This document shows positions 1-8,137 of a stretch of DNA of 64,000 bases, one piece after another; the stretch's first letter is position 1, and each line of letters starts with the position of its first letter. The notes beneath the pieces are model-generated. The model saw nothing but the letters and a program-made list of their open reading frames with translations. It searched no databases and had not been told where the DNA came from. Both the position numbers and the translations under genes were made by a program. The stretch lies in contig NZ_CP054492.1 in NCBI RefSeq assembly GCF_015265455.1, positions 2,480,001-2,544,000 on the forward strand, read 5' to 3'. The DNA is from Candidatus Sulfurimonas baltica. Its GTDB lineage: Bacteria; Campylobacterota; Campylobacteria; Campylobacterales; Sulfurimonadaceae.

Positions 1-519
1 AGCACCGCCATTTAAAATATTATCGCAAAAGTCAAAAACCTTTGTCTGTGGAAATTCATCTATAAAATCTTTTATATTTTTATATGTATCAAACTCTATA
101 TAAGAGCTTCTTCCACTTTGTTGCATAGATGCTTCTGTAATCCTCTCAAACCTCTTAAAATCAAGTTTGAAATTTTTTTGACTTCTTGCACACGATATAA
201 AAGAGATTTTTTCTACACCTATTTCACATAATGATGGAAGTACTTTTTCTATTGAATTTGCATCAATAATGCACCAGGCTACATGTAGAGACTTTTCACT
301 TTTTATCTCTTTAAGTTCAGAGCAGACAAGAGAGAGTTCCAACACTTTTGGCTCTACATGTAGAACTCTGTACGTGTGCAAATTTTTAGTATCAGTTCGT
401 GAGCGAAAACTTAGTTCATCACCTTCACAATGGCGTCTAACTTTAACTAAATATTTGTAAAGCTCCCCTTTTACATGTAAGGATTCCTTACCTGCATCAT
501 CGTTAAAAATATAGGTCAA
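1..519 (-). CDS. rsmE: 16S rRNA (uracil1498-N3)-methyltransferase RsmE, C-terminal part cut by window edge
   Basis: Methylates N3 of U1498 in 16S rRNA using SAM. I translated the minus strand from the window edge; it is open with no stop. The visible product reads LTYIFNDDAGKES near the start, then KVRRHCEGDELSFR (the RsmE N-terminal PUA-like domain), and later KRFERITEASMQQSGRS, a family hallmark in the SPOUT methyltransferase domain. The C-terminal SAM-binding knot lies beyond base 1. I chose the TTG at 519 because it overlaps the upstream TGA as TTGA and gives a normal short lead to the DAG motif; GTG at 525 is the alternative. It follows a small membrane-protein gene in the same operon. 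The tripeptide LHV occurs three times, twice from exact CTACATGTAG palindromes (279, 354) and once from TTACATGTAA (471). Confidence 0.85.
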   Translation of the reverse strand, partial: MTYIFNDDAGKESLHVKGELYKYLVKVRRHCEGDELSFRSRTDTKNLHTYRVLHVEPKVLELSLVCSELKEIKSEKSLHVAWCIIDANSIEKVLPSLCEIGVEKISFISCARSQKNFKLDFKRFERITEASMQQSGRSSYIEFDTYKNIKDFIDEFPQTKVFDFCDNILNGGA

Positions 520-923
520 AGCCACATCCAAAAAGAGATACTTAAGGTTACTAACACTTCAAGCATTAAAATTTTAAGCGCAAAAGTTTTATACACACTT
601 AGAGCATTTTGCTCTTTTTTGTTCAAATATTTCAATCTTGATGAGCGTTTTACCTCCAAGACTATTATAGCTACTGCAAAAATTATCATAGCAATATTTG
701 CTAAAGTGAACTCAAGATGTTTAGCGGCCATCATAACAATGCCTGTAAAAATAATTACACCAATTGCTATTGAACCTATTGGCATAAATAGCCTCATAAA
801 TCTTCTATATTTAGTTATATCTTTTGCACGCAAAAGCATAAAAACATTGATTAAAATCACACCCAAAACAGACATAACACCGTAGTTATGTGTTACAATA
901 CTCATATCATACATTTCATTCAT
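516..923 (-). CDS. Small integral membrane protein of unknown function
   Basis: A 135-residue protein with four likely membrane helices (about residues 12-30, 45-66, 73-92 and 112-134), separated by short loops, one of them basic (RAKDITKYRRFMR) and another KRSSRLKYLNKKEQ. I do not recognise a catalytic motif. Its stop codon overlaps the rsmE start by four bases, so the two are probably translated together. The start ATG at 923 is followed by a second in-frame ATG at residue 4. It is divergent from moeA, with 47 bases between the two genes that must hold both promoters. Function unknown. Confidence 0.7.
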   Translation of the reverse strand: MNEMYDMSIVTHNYGVMSVLGVILINVFMLLRAKDITKYRRFMRLFMPIGSIAIGVIIFTGIVMMAAKHLEFTLANIAMIIFAVAIIVLEVKRSSRLKYLNKKEQNALSVYKTFALKILMLEVLVTLSISFWMWL

Positions 924-970
924 AGTGGAATTTTACTATAATTATTATAATTTTTACTAAAAGGCGGGCA

Positions 971-2218
971 ATGGCTGTAACTATCGAAGAAGCGTTAGAA
1001 CTTATCTATAAAAACTCACCAGAAAAATCATTAAAAATATTGCCACTTGAACAACTACTAGGTTATGTTTTATGTGAAGATATAGTCGCAAAACACAACC
1101 TTCCTCCATACGACAACTCAGCGATGGACGGCTACGCTGTAAAAGTTGAAGATGGCGGCAAATTAGTAAAAGTCACTCATACTGTTTTTGCAGGCGATAG
1201 CTCAAAAGAGGTTCTTGAGTGTGGTTTTGCTATTAAAATTATGACGGGTGCGAAAATCCCATTTGGGACAGAGTGTATAGTTCCAATTGAGGATGTAAAT
1301 TTAGTAAGCTCTAATGAATCTAGTAAAGGTGCAGAAGTTAGTATAACCTTGCCGCATAACCTACAAAAAAATAAACATATTCGATTTTGCGGTGAAGATA
1401 TTAAAAGTGGGGATAAGCTTCTGCATAAAGGGCAAAGAGTTCATGCTCACCACATAACTTTACTGGCATCACAGGGTATTAGCCATGTCAGGGTTTACAA
1501 AAAACCTAAAGTAGCTATTTTTGCTTCGGGAAATGAGCTGAAAATGCACTTTGAAAATGTTCACTCACACCAGCTGTACAACACAAACAGCCCGACTTTT
1601 TATTCACGCGCACTTGAGCTTGGTTGTGAAGTTGAGTTTATAGGAACTGCACATGACTCGCTTGAGGATATCCATCTTCACATAAAAAGCGCACTTGACT
1701 GTGACCTAATCGTTACATCTGGTGGAGTTAGTGTAGGAGATGCGGACTTTACAAAAGAGGCTTTTGGAGCATTTGGCTATGAGATATTTTTTGATAAGGT
1801 GGAGATAAAGCCTGGAAAACCAACAACTTTCGGTAAAATTGGAAATACCTGCGTGTTAAATCTCCCTGGAAACCCATTAGCTGCAGCGCTGAACTTTGAA
1901 CTCTTTGGACAGAGTATTATATTGGCGCTAAGCGGTGATGAGTCTAAATATTTAAGCACGATAGATACAAAAATGGCAACTGATTACAGATTAAAAGCTG
2001 GAAGAAGAACATTGGTCCCGGGTTTTTTTGATGGCAACTCATTTGCACCATATGAGAAGTTTGCACCAGGGATGATATCTCCCCTCGCCACTTCAAACTC
2101 TTACATAATTATTGATGAGAGTGTCGGTTTTTTAGCAAAAGAGAGTAGTGTGAAAATTATTCCTACAAGATTTTATTTCACCTCTAAAGAGAGTAGTGAT
2201 TTAGTTAGCACTCAGTAG
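971..2218 (+). CDS. moeA: Molybdopterin molybdenumtransferase MoeA
   Basis: Inserts molybdate into adenylated molybdopterin, the last step of molybdenum cofactor synthesis. The 415-residue length is normal for the family. Visible hallmarks are PYDNSAMDGYA (residues 47-56), the molybdopterin-binding SGGVSVGDADF near residue 250, KPGKPTTFGK near 277 and LPGNPLAAALNFE near 298. The C-terminal domain IV follows. An aggcgggcaATG context gives a usable ribosome binding site. The gene points away from rsmE and converges on queD across a spacer holding two palindromic repeats. moaA, 2.5 kb away, is from the same pathway, consistent with molybdoenzymes such as nitrate reductase elsewhere in the genome. 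Confidence 0.95.
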   Translation: MAVTIEEALELIYKNSPEKSLKILPLEQLLGYVLCEDIVAKHNLPPYDNSAMDGYAVKVEDGGKLVKVTHTVFAGDSSKEVLECGFAIKIMTGAKIPFGTECIVPIEDVNLVSSNESSKGAEVSITLPHNLQKNKHIRFCGEDIKSGDKLLHKGQRVHAHHITLLASQGISHVRVYKKPKVAIFASGNELKMHFENVHSHQLYNTNSPTFYSRALELGCEVEFIGTAHDSLEDIHLHIKSALDCDLIVTSGGVSVGDADFTKEAFGAFGYEIFFDKVEIKPGKPTTFGKIGNTCVLNLPGNPLAAALNFELFGQSIILALSGDESKYLSTIDTKMATDYRLKAGRRTLVPGFFDGNSFAPYEKFAPGMISPLATSNSYIIIDESVGFLAKESSVKIIPTRFYFTSKESSDLVSTQ

Positions 2219-2248
2219 AACAAAGCACAAAAATGAGCTTAAAGGATC

Positions 2249-2394
2249 CGTCATTCCGTACTTGATACGGAATCTAGCTCGCGAGACAAGGCAACTAGAC
2301 TCACAGTCAAGCTGAGAGTGACGAAATGCTTATCTATCTGAGAGGAGAAAAATGAGTTTAAAATCTCCGTCATTCCGTACTTGATACGGAATCT
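2249..2394. repeat. Two direct copies of the CGTCATTCC...GGAATCT palindrome
   Basis: Two identical 27-base elements at 2249-2275 and 2368-2394, each with arms ATTCCGTA and TACGGAAT around a CTTGA loop. The bases before each copy are also similar (aaaatgagYttaaa), so the duplicated unit is longer than the hairpin. Between them is a weaker, degraded copy (agtcaagctgagagtgacg). They fill the convergent moeA-queD spacer and could serve as a bidirectional hairpin terminator. Same family as the arrays at 3764, 4390, 8615, 15402 and 31174. Confidence 0.85.
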
Positions 2395-2403
2395 GGTTTA
2401 TAG

Positions 2404-2985
2404 CTAAACACTAAGAGGGTTTATAAAACTCTCTCCTCTTTTTATTTTTTCCCAAAGTTCTGTATCGGACCAATCATTTTTTATAGTATCACTAAAAATA
2501 ATAGTCTCTAAATCAATTATTCCCATATTTTCAGAGTAAGCATCTTGCGCAAAACATTGAGCATAGCCAGTATCTGTCTCATGAACAATAATACTGTTTA
2601 GTTTTACTTCTCTCTCACCATTTACTGTTTTAGTAAGCTTTAAAATTCTATCAATCATAACAAATATAACACGAGAAAACTGCTCGGCTGATGGGGATAC
2701 CGGAAGTTGAATCCATCTGTCAGAGTATTTTTTCATATCTCTTATATAATTTTCATCATCTTTATCCCAAATAGTTACAGCATGGTCAAAACAGTCAATA
2801 AAAGCTTTCATATTCTGCTTCATAAGACCAAAATCATAAACCATTTGAGCATTGTCTAAAAAGTTGGACTCAAAAAGCAGTTCAATCTTGTATGAGTGTC
2901 CATGTAGGGAGCTTCTGCATCTTACAGTTGAGCAACCTCTCACTATATGAACGTTCTCAAATTTAAAAAGTTTTCTTATTATCAT
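2404..2985 (-). CDS. queD: 6-carboxy-5,6,7,8-tetrahydropterin synthase QueD
   Basis: Converts dihydroneopterin triphosphate to 6-carboxytetrahydropterin, the first dedicated step towards 7-deazaguanine and queuosine. The zinc-ligand pattern of the PTPS family is present: His13 in FENVHI, and His28 and His30 in SLHGHSY, with Cys23 as likely catalytic cysteine. VYDFGLMKQ and a C-terminal HETDTGYA segment fit the family. At 193 residues it is longer than the usual 120-150, as in other Campylobacterota, because of insertions in the second half. Its ATG shares one base with the queE stop (TAATG), so it is translationally coupled to queE. Confidence 0.92.
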   Translation of the reverse strand: MIIRKLFKFENVHIVRGCSTVRCRSSLHGHSYKIELLFESNFLDNAQMVYDFGLMKQNMKAFIDCFDHAVTIWDKDDENYIRDMKKYSDRWIQLPVSPSAEQFSRVIFVMIDRILKLTKTVNGEREVKLNSIIVHETDTGYAQCFAQDAYSENMGIIDLETIIFSDTIKNDWSDTELWEKIKRGESFINPLSV

Positions 2986-3743
2986 TACACACCTTTTTCT
3001 TTATCCCATATTCTCATATGGAGTCTGTCGCTAAAATTGTACCCTTTTAGTTTACAAAACTCCACCAATGGCTCTGTATTTGCTTCAACTTCTTTTTTTG
3101 AACCACCAAGAGGCATACAGAAAATTTGTGTTTTTGGTGCATATTTCACTATACTAGAAATTTCATCTTCCAAATCAATATTTATGTATGATGCACCAAT
3201 CGTAAACTTAAAAAAAGTCTCTTTGGCATTTGAGGTGATAGATTTTAGAACCTCACCTCTCACTCGTTTAGACAGAGGCTCGCCTGAATTGTATAACTTT
3301 ACAGACAAAGCAAAGATACACTCTTTAAATACTGGATACTCTAAAAAATCTACATGTAGAGATCCGTTTGTCTCAAATGTAATTCTGTGTCCCGCTACAT
3401 GTAGAGCATTTAAAAACTCAATAAACACAGGTTCATTAGCGTAAATAAGAGGTTCTCCACCAGTTAAAACTATATCTACATGTGGAGGTAATTTATAACT
3501 GCTTAAAATACTCAGGATTTCATCAACTTTTGTTATTTGAGTCCAATAATTACTAAAGTGTTGTTTATTTACAGCGTGAATTGTATCGCAGCCAAGAATT
3601 GTAGTGCCATCTTCTAAGACCTCTTCACAGCCAAAGCCTTCGCACTTCATATTACAGCCACCAAAACGAAAAAAAAGTGATGGAGTCCCTATATATTTTC
3701 CCTCACCCTGAATGGAGTAAAAATGTTCTACCAAATATATCAT
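2985..3743 (-). CDS. queE: 7-carboxy-7-deazaguanine synthase QueE (radical SAM)
   Basis: Radical-SAM enzyme that contracts the ring of 6-carboxytetrahydropterin to 7-carboxy-7-deazaguanine, using the product of queD downstream. The N-terminus has HFYSIQGEGKYIGTPSLFFR and then cysteines 30, 34 and 39 (GGCNMKCEGFGC), a CX3CX4C spacing, wider than the canonical CX3CX2C; Cys52 follows. TGGEPL near residue 95 is the SAM-binding GGE motif. Length 252 is normal for this lineage. A purine-rich AAAGGGAAAG precedes the ATG. Two exact CTACATGTAG sites lie in the gene (3350, 3395), both read as LHV. The upstream region is occupied by a palindromic repeat array. Confidence 0.9.
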   Translation of the reverse strand: MIYLVEHFYSIQGEGKYIGTPSLFFRFGGCNMKCEGFGCEEVLEDGTTILGCDTIHAVNKQHFSNYWTQITKVDEILSILSSYKLPPHVDIVLTGGEPLIYANEPVFIEFLNALHVAGHRITFETNGSLHVDFLEYPVFKECIFALSVKLYNSGEPLSKRVRGEVLKSITSNAKETFFKFTIGASYINIDLEDEISSIVKYAPKTQIFCMPLGGSKKEVEANTEPLVEFCKLKGYNFSDRLHMRIWDKEKGV

Positions 3744-3763
3744 TCTTTCCCTTTTTTTTAAAT

Positions 3764-4080
3764 AGATTCTGGGTCAAGCCCAGAATGACGTTTATGAAGA
3801 TTAAGATCCTGAATCAAGTTCAGGATGACGAACACAAAGCAGAATTACTTTCAAGATCCTGAATCAAGTTCAGGATGACGAGCACAGAGCAGAATTACTT
3901 TCAAGATCCTGAATCAAGTTCAGGATGACGAACGTAAAATCTCGTCATTCCAAACACAATCACTCGTCATTCCAAACACAATCACTCGTCATTCCAAACA
4001 CAATCGCTCGTCATTCCAAACACAATCGCTCGTCATTCCAAACACAATCGCTCGTCATTCCAAACTTGATTTGGAATCTA
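3764..4080. repeat. Composite palindrome and 22-bp tandem repeat array, left of the GIY-YIG gene
   Basis: Begins with a full hairpin (arms ATTCTGGG/CCCAGAAT, 3766-3786). Three hairpins with arms ATCCTGAA/TTCAGGAT follow at exactly 50-base spacing (GATCCT at 3805, 3855 and 3905). Then come five units of 22 bases, CTCGTCATTCCAAACACAAT plus CA or CG (unit starts 3941, 3963, 3985, 4007, 4029), and a final complete hairpin (ATTCCAAA CTTGA TTTGGAAT, 4057-4077). Each 22-base unit is only the left arm of that last hairpin with the right arm lost. There are no unique spacers. Confidence 0.9.
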
Positions 4081-4089
4081 GCTCAATTC

Positions 4090-4374
4090 TTACAATATTT
4101 CACTGTATAAATCATTCCAGCTATTATTTACTTTTTCAATCAACTCTACTTTCCACTCTCTTTTCCAAGATTTTAGCTGTTTCTCTCGCTTAATTGCTTC
4201 ATTTATATCATCATAAATTTCATAATAAACTAATTTTTTAAGATTATACTTTTTTGTAAAGCAATCCATTAGTTCATTTTTATGCTCGTAAACTCTTTTA
4301 ATTATATCAGATGTTACACCTATATACAAAGTGCCTTTTGGCTTGTTTGTCATTATGTAAATAAAGGAATTCAT
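4090..4374 (-). CDS. Single-domain GIY-YIG nuclease family protein
   Basis: A 94-residue protein that is little more than a GIY-YIG fold: FIYIMTNKPKGTLYIGVT holds the YIM..YIG core, followed by Arg27 in IIKRVYEHK, a KKLVYYEIYDDINEAI strand-helix with the metal-binding Glu, and KREKQLKSWKREWK. Such small UPF0213-like proteins are widespread; their role is not settled. AAGGA lies six bases before the ATG. The gene sits alone between two arrays of palindromic repeats in the same orientation, which suggests a link between nuclease and repeats (inference). It separates queE from moaA. Confidence 0.85.
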   Translation of the reverse strand: MNSFIYIMTNKPKGTLYIGVTSDIIKRVYEHKNELMDCFTKKYNLKKLVYYEIYDDINEAIKREKQLKSWKREWKVELIEKVNNSWNDLYSEIL

Positions 4375-4389
4375 TTATTTTCCTTAAGC

Positions 4390-4682
4390 TAGATTCTGAG
4401 TCAAGCCCAGAATGACGAACAAAATCACTCGTCATTCCAAACACAATCGCTCGTCATTCCAAACACAATCGCTCGTCATTCCAAACACAATCGCTCGTCA
4501 TTCCAAACACAATCGCTCGTCATTCCAAACACAACCACTCGTCATCCTGAACTTGATTCAGGATCTTAAGCTAGATTCTGGGTCAAGCCCAGAATGACGA
4601 ACATAAAACCTTGTCATTCCAAATGCAATCACTCGTCATTCCAAATACAATCACTCGTCATTCCAAACTTGATTTGGAATCT
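4390..4682. repeat. Composite palindrome and 22-bp tandem repeat array, right of the GIY-YIG gene
   Basis: Mirrors the left array in content and orientation. It opens with a hairpin carrying one arm mismatch (ATTCTGAG/CCCAGAAT), then five 22-base units starting at 4428, 4450, 4472, 4494 and 4516. A complete hairpin with arms ATCCTGAA/TTCAGGAT follows (4538-4567), another with ATTCTGGG/CCCAGAAT, two diverged half units (one with aaatgcaatc, one with aaatacaatc) and a final ATTCCAAA/TTTGGAAT hairpin ending just before the moaA stop. Together with 3764-4080 it brackets the GIY-YIG gene. Confidence 0.9.
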
Positions 4683-4694
4683 AACAAAAAATCA

Positions 4695-5660
4695 TCAACC
4701 GCCAGTTTCGTAAAAAGCGCGGGATGAGCTCTCACCATCTTCACCGCCCCAGCGATTTTTTTCTGGTTTTGTTCTAACTACTTCTCTTAAAACTTCTGCG
4801 GCAGCATTAATGTCACCTGCTTTTATAGCTTTACCGATACTCAGAGCCTCATCAAAATACAAACAAGGGATAAGATTACCCTCGGCAGTAAGTCTTATGC
4901 GATTGCACTTTTTACAAAAGTCATCTGCATAAGGCTCTATAATTCCAAATCTATAACCATCTTTCATTGTGTAGTAGTGTGAGGGTGAAGAGCCGTCAAA
5001 ACCGTCATCTGTAAACTCGTAATGCTCTCTTAAGCGCTCTAAAAGTTCATCTGATTTAAGTCCGCTGATATCTTTAGAAGCAAATTGATTTTCCATGTAC
5101 TCTATAAAACGTATAGACATGTTACGCTCTTTACAGTACTCTAAAACATCTACAATCTCATTTGCATTCATATTATTCATAGGAACCATATTTACTTTAA
5201 CTATAAGACCAACTTTTCTTGCCTCTTCGACACCCTCTAAAACATTTTTTAAAACATCTTTTGCTGCAATTCTGTGTGCTGTTATTGGGTCTAGCGTATC
5301 AATGCTGACATTTATCCGCTTTAATCCTGCATCTTTAAGTTTTTGTGCCGCACCTTTTAGCAAGTAGGCATTAGTTGTCATTGCTAAATCAATACTCGGT
5401 TCATAGTCATAAATCATCTTTATGAATTTATCTAAACCCTCACGAAGAAGTGGTTCTCCACCAGTTATACGGATTTTTTTAACACCTTCGTCTATAGCGA
5501 TTTTCATAAATAAAAAAAGCTCTTCAAAACTAAGGAGATTCTCTTTTGGAACCCATGAAAAAGGCTTTTCCGGCATACAGTACTGACACCTAAAGTTACA
5601 TCGCTCTGTAACGGAGACTCTTAAGTAGTCAACCACTCTCTCATAGCTATCAATTAACAT
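4695..5660 (-). CDS. moaA: GTP 3',8-cyclase MoaA
   Basis: Radical-SAM enzyme for the first step of molybdenum cofactor synthesis: GTP to 3',8-cyclo-GTP, with MoaC. The N-terminal SAM cluster motif is Cys21, Cys25, Cys28 ([12 protein letters not shown]). [10 protein letters not shown] is the GGE motif. The second 4Fe-4S site near the C-terminus is [18 protein letters not shown] (CX2CX13C), and the protein ends in the expected GG. The 321-residue length is normal. The stop lies about 13 bases from the repeat array. moeA in the same window is from the same pathway. Confidence 0.95.
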   Translation of the reverse strand: MLIDSYERVVDYLRVSVTERCNFRCQYCMPEKPFSWVPKENLLSFEELFLFMKIAIDEGVKKIRITGGEPLLREGLDKFIKMIYDYEPSIDLAMTTNAYLLKGAAQKLKDAGLKRINVSIDTLDPITAHRIAAKDVLKNVLEGVEEARKVGLIVKVNMVPMNNMNANEIVDVLEYCKERNMSIRFIEYMENQFASKDISGLKSDELLERLREHYEFTDDGFDGSSPSHYYTMKDGYRFGIIEPYADDFCKKCNRIRLTAEGNLIPCLYFDEALSIGKAIKAGDINAAAEVLREVVRTKPEKNRWGGEDGESSSRAFYETGG

Positions 5661-5674
5661 AATAATCTTCTTTT

Positions 5675-6328
5675 TTATTTAGCTAATATCTCAGCTTTTA
5701 GTTTTGTAAACTCATCTTCAGTCAAAATTCCGTCAACTTTTAGCTGATAAGCTTTTTTTACTTCGTCCATTTTAGATGAAGTCGTAGCAGGTATAGACTG
5801 TACTTTTTTAGCAACTGGTTTAGATACTATCTGCGCTTCTTCTTGAGGATCTTCTTCTACAAGTTCTGTAAGTATATTGTCCACTTCTATTGCACGTGAG
5901 CCAGCTAATCCAGTTTTTGCTATCTCTTTTAAACCTAGAGTGCTATCTACTTGAACTAATTCAAATGTAGCACTCTCTGAGTTATTTACAACTTTTAAGT
6001 AGTAAGTCTCTCCTGCCTTAAAATCTATCTTAAGAGCTTGTTCTTGTATATCATTTCTTGTAGTAGAGATTGTAGTAGAGTTTGGCTTTAGGTTAAAAGA
6101 TTTATATTCTCCATCAATAATTCTACCTTCGATTCTTTTATTATTTACACGGATTTTATAGCTTGAACCTGACATATCTTCTCCAGAGCCAACAGATATA
6201 GGAACATAAACATAAACAAGTGCAGCTCCTTGAAGCGGTTCCTCTTTTTTAAATGGAACTTTTGTTCCACATGCTGTAAACATAAGAACTGTTATTAGTA
6301 TAGTTGCTTTTATTAGTATGTTTTTCAT
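5675..6328 (-). CDS. Lipoprotein with DUF2846-like domain and C-terminal SHOCT-like motif
   Basis: I start it at the ATG at 6328 ([14 protein letters not shown]) because a good AAGGATAAG site lies just upstream and this gives a clean lipoprotein signal with lipobox LMFTAC; an in-frame upstream ATG at 6370 would put residues before the signal. The middle part ([19 protein letters not shown]) resembles DUF2846, a small beta-rich domain. After a linker rich in Glu and Pro, the last 30 residues ([20 protein letters not shown]) match the short SHOCT helix pair often found at C-termini. Probably an outer-membrane or periplasmic lipoprotein; role unknown. It lies downstream of the porin but behind that gene's terminator. 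Confidence 0.7.
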   Translation of the reverse strand: MKNILIKATILITVLMFTACGTKVPFKKEEPLQGAALVYVYVPISVGSGEDMSGSSYKIRVNNKRIEGRIIDGEYKSFNLKPNSTTISTTRNDIQEQALKIDFKAGETYYLKVVNNSESATFELVQVDSTLGLKEIAKTGLAGSRAIEVDNILTELVEEDPQEEAQIVSKPVAKKVQSIPATTSSKMDEVKKAYQLKVDGILTEDEFTKLKAEILAK

Positions 6329-6451
6329 ATATCTTATCCTTGGGTTTATTAGTGATGTATTATTACACAAAAAGCTTAAATTTTACATTCAAAAATAGAG
6401 AAAAAAAATATTTATAAAAAGTGAGTGTTAAATGATTTAAAACGAAGAATA

Positions 6452-6473
6452 TTTCCAAGCAAAAGCTTGGAAA
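6452..6473 (-). terminator. Rho-independent terminator of the porin gene
   Basis: A perfect 9-bp stem TTTCCAAGC/GCTTGGAAA with a four-base loop lies 38 bases past the porin stop codon. Read on the minus strand it is followed by TATTCTTCGTTTT, a T-rich tail. Confidence 0.8.
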
Positions 6474-6510
6474 TAAGTTTGTCTAGCGACTTTTAAGTTA
6501 AGAGTAACTA

Positions 6511-7863
6511 TTAAAAGTTGTAACGAGCCCAAAGACGGATTCTAGTGTCTTGGTCTGTTCCAGCAGAAGTCAATAAGTGATCTCCTCCATTTGTCTCTGT
6601 TGTTGAAGCAACATCCCAATCACGAACAACTAAAGCAGCGAAATATTGAACACCACCAGCTTTAAGTTTATACATTAAATCAAACTCATTGTAATCTGAA
6701 CGCTCTAAGTTTGCTGCACCAGCAGAAGTTGAACCATACTGAGCGATAACAGTACCCATATCACCCATATTATATGCAGCTTTTACAACAAAAGTGTCAG
6801 CATCAAGTGCGACATTTAGTTGGTTATATACCATTTGAGAGTAAAGTGGTGACTTAACACCTGTTCCAGCATTTGTAATAGATACTGTACCATCATCAAC
6901 AGTAGTATAAATTGCAGTAAGAGTTAACTCTTTAACTGGTTTAATAGAAGCTTTAACACCAAATGCTGATGTATCTTTAAAAGTAGTAGATGCTGCTGTG
7001 TCAGCATCAGGAGCTATAACACCACCTTGAAGACCTAAACTTAGTCCCATAGGTAAATCTTTTCCACCGATAGCTACATCTCCCCAAAAAATACTTGCTC
7101 CACCATATTCTGTTGTACCTGCTACATTTTCAATATCGCCTAAGTCATAATAAGATGCTGTAATAGTAGTATTTGGAAGTGATTTATTTTGAGCAGTTAA
7201 TAAATAAATATTACCATTATATCTAAGTCCAGTAGCATTTGAACCTACACGAGAACCTACATTTAGATTACCAAAGTTTGTAGTATTAAATGGTGCAACT
7301 GGATTACTTTCACCAACAGATGAAGCAACTAAAGTTGTATTTGGTAAATCAGTATTTACAACTAATACAGCATCAAAGCTGTTTTTAAATACATTCCAAC
7401 CCTCTGTATATGCAAAAGGAGAAAGTGCTTTTGGAAGTTGTTGGCGACCAACTTTTACAGTTGTATTACCAATCTTTTTACTGATATTCATTTGAGATAA
7501 AATAATCTCATCAGCTATAGTACTATTAGCACTTCTAGTTGTAGCTGCTTGTCTGTCTCCACCAAGATTTTTATCTAAACTTGCTGTCCCTTTATACTGA
7601 ATCTCAGAACCAAAAGTAAAGTTGTTACCAAGGTCAGCACCTAAACCTAGTTGAACACCAAATTGAATTTCAGAGTTAGGTATTCCTGGGCTTGAATCGT
7701 GTCCATGTCCAAATAAATCACCATTACTATCACCATTGTCAGATTGTGTCTCATAATAAACTACTGCTTGACCAGTTGTTACGATATCTATTCCCTTATC
7801 TGCAGCTACTGCTGATGTTACCAATAATGACGCTGCCGCCAAAGATACTAAAGTTTTTTTCAT
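6511..7863 (-). CDS. Major outer-membrane porin (Campylobacterota type)
   Basis: A 450-residue secreted beta-barrel protein. It has a signal peptide cleaved after about residue 20 (AAASLLVTSAVAA), no cysteines in the barrel, alternating hydrophobic strands and a C-terminal aromatic strand ending in ARYNF, the BAM recognition signature. The early part (VTTGQAVVYYETQ, FGSEIQYKGTASL, VKVGRQQLPKALSPFAY) resembles porins of Sulfurimonas and relatives. A histidine- and aspartate-rich loop (FGHGHDSSPG) near residue 55 may bind a metal (inference). AGGAGA precedes the ATG. A promoter with a long inverted repeat lies upstream and a strong terminator downstream, so it is a single-gene unit, probably highly expressed. 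Confidence 0.85.
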   Translation of the reverse strand: MKKTLVSLAAASLLVTSAVAADKGIDIVTTGQAVVYYETQSDNGDSNGDLFGHGHDSSPGIPNSEIQFGVQLGLGADLGNNFTFGSEIQYKGTASLDKNLGGDRQAATTRSANSTIADEIILSQMNISKKIGNTTVKVGRQQLPKALSPFAYTEGWNVFKNSFDAVLVVNTDLPNTTLVASSVGESNPVAPFNTTNFGNLNVGSRVGSNATGLRYNGNIYLLTAQNKSLPNTTITASYYDLGDIENVAGTTEYGGASIFWGDVAIGGKDLPMGLSLGLQGGVIAPDADTAASTTFKDTSAFGVKASIKPVKELTLTAIYTTVDDGTVSITNAGTGVKSPLYSQMVYNQLNVALDADTFVVKAAYNMGDMGTVIAQYGSTSAGAANLERSDYNEFDLMYKLKAGGVQYFAALVVRDWDVASTTETNGGDHLLTSAGTDQDTRIRLWARYNF

Positions 7864-7893
7864 GTATTTCTCCTGTTTTGTTTAAATATCACT

Positions 7894-7958
7894 ATTATAG
7901 ATTAATTGAGAAGTGATAGCGAAATGACCCTCTCTAAGTCACTTTGCTATCACTTCTC
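7894..7958 (-). promoter_or_regulatory. Porin promoter with 13-bp inverted repeat
   Basis: On the minus strand a TATAAT -10 box occupies 7899-7894. Just upstream are two perfect 13-base arms, GAGAAGTGATAGC (7908-7920) and GCTATCACTTCTC (7946-7958), with a further partly paired inner stem. The inner arm covers the place of the -35 box. This could be an operator pair. The rest of the 274-base spacer 7864-8137 is AT-rich and holds no gene that I can see; it must also carry the promoter of the divergent RDD gene. Confidence 0.55.
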
Positions 7959-8137
7959 AAATACAATAATTAATTTTACTTCACATATCTTACATTAGTT
8001 TTTTTAATTTTAGTTTAAATTATACGATTTTGTTAGTATTTTGTTTACTTTCTTCATTAAATGTATAAATTAAGTATTATTTTATTTATTCTATTTAATT
8101 TGTTATAAAACTGGCTAATATTTGTTATAATTATAAT

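Noticed and set aside
619-885. Plus-strand frame opposite the small membrane protein
   Set aside because: Antisense shadow of 516-923; the minus frame has four clear membrane helices and operon overlap with rsmE.
2947-3444. 165-codon plus-strand frame over queD/queE
   Set aside because: Antisense to two well-supported queuosine genes, with no domain of its own.
3941-4050. Regular 22-base repeats that could be taken for a CRISPR array
   Set aside because: The units follow each other with no unique spacers, the unit is a half palindrome of a dispersed repeat, and no cas gene is nearby.
3925-4110. Plus-strand frame reading RHSKHNHSSFQTQ repeats
   Set aside because: It is a translation of the 22-base repeats; the same happens at 4412-4597. 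No start signal and no protein-like variation.
5675-6370. Longer start of the lipoprotein gene at 6370
   Set aside because: It would put 14 residues before a lipoprotein signal peptide, and the good ribosome binding site lies before 6328.
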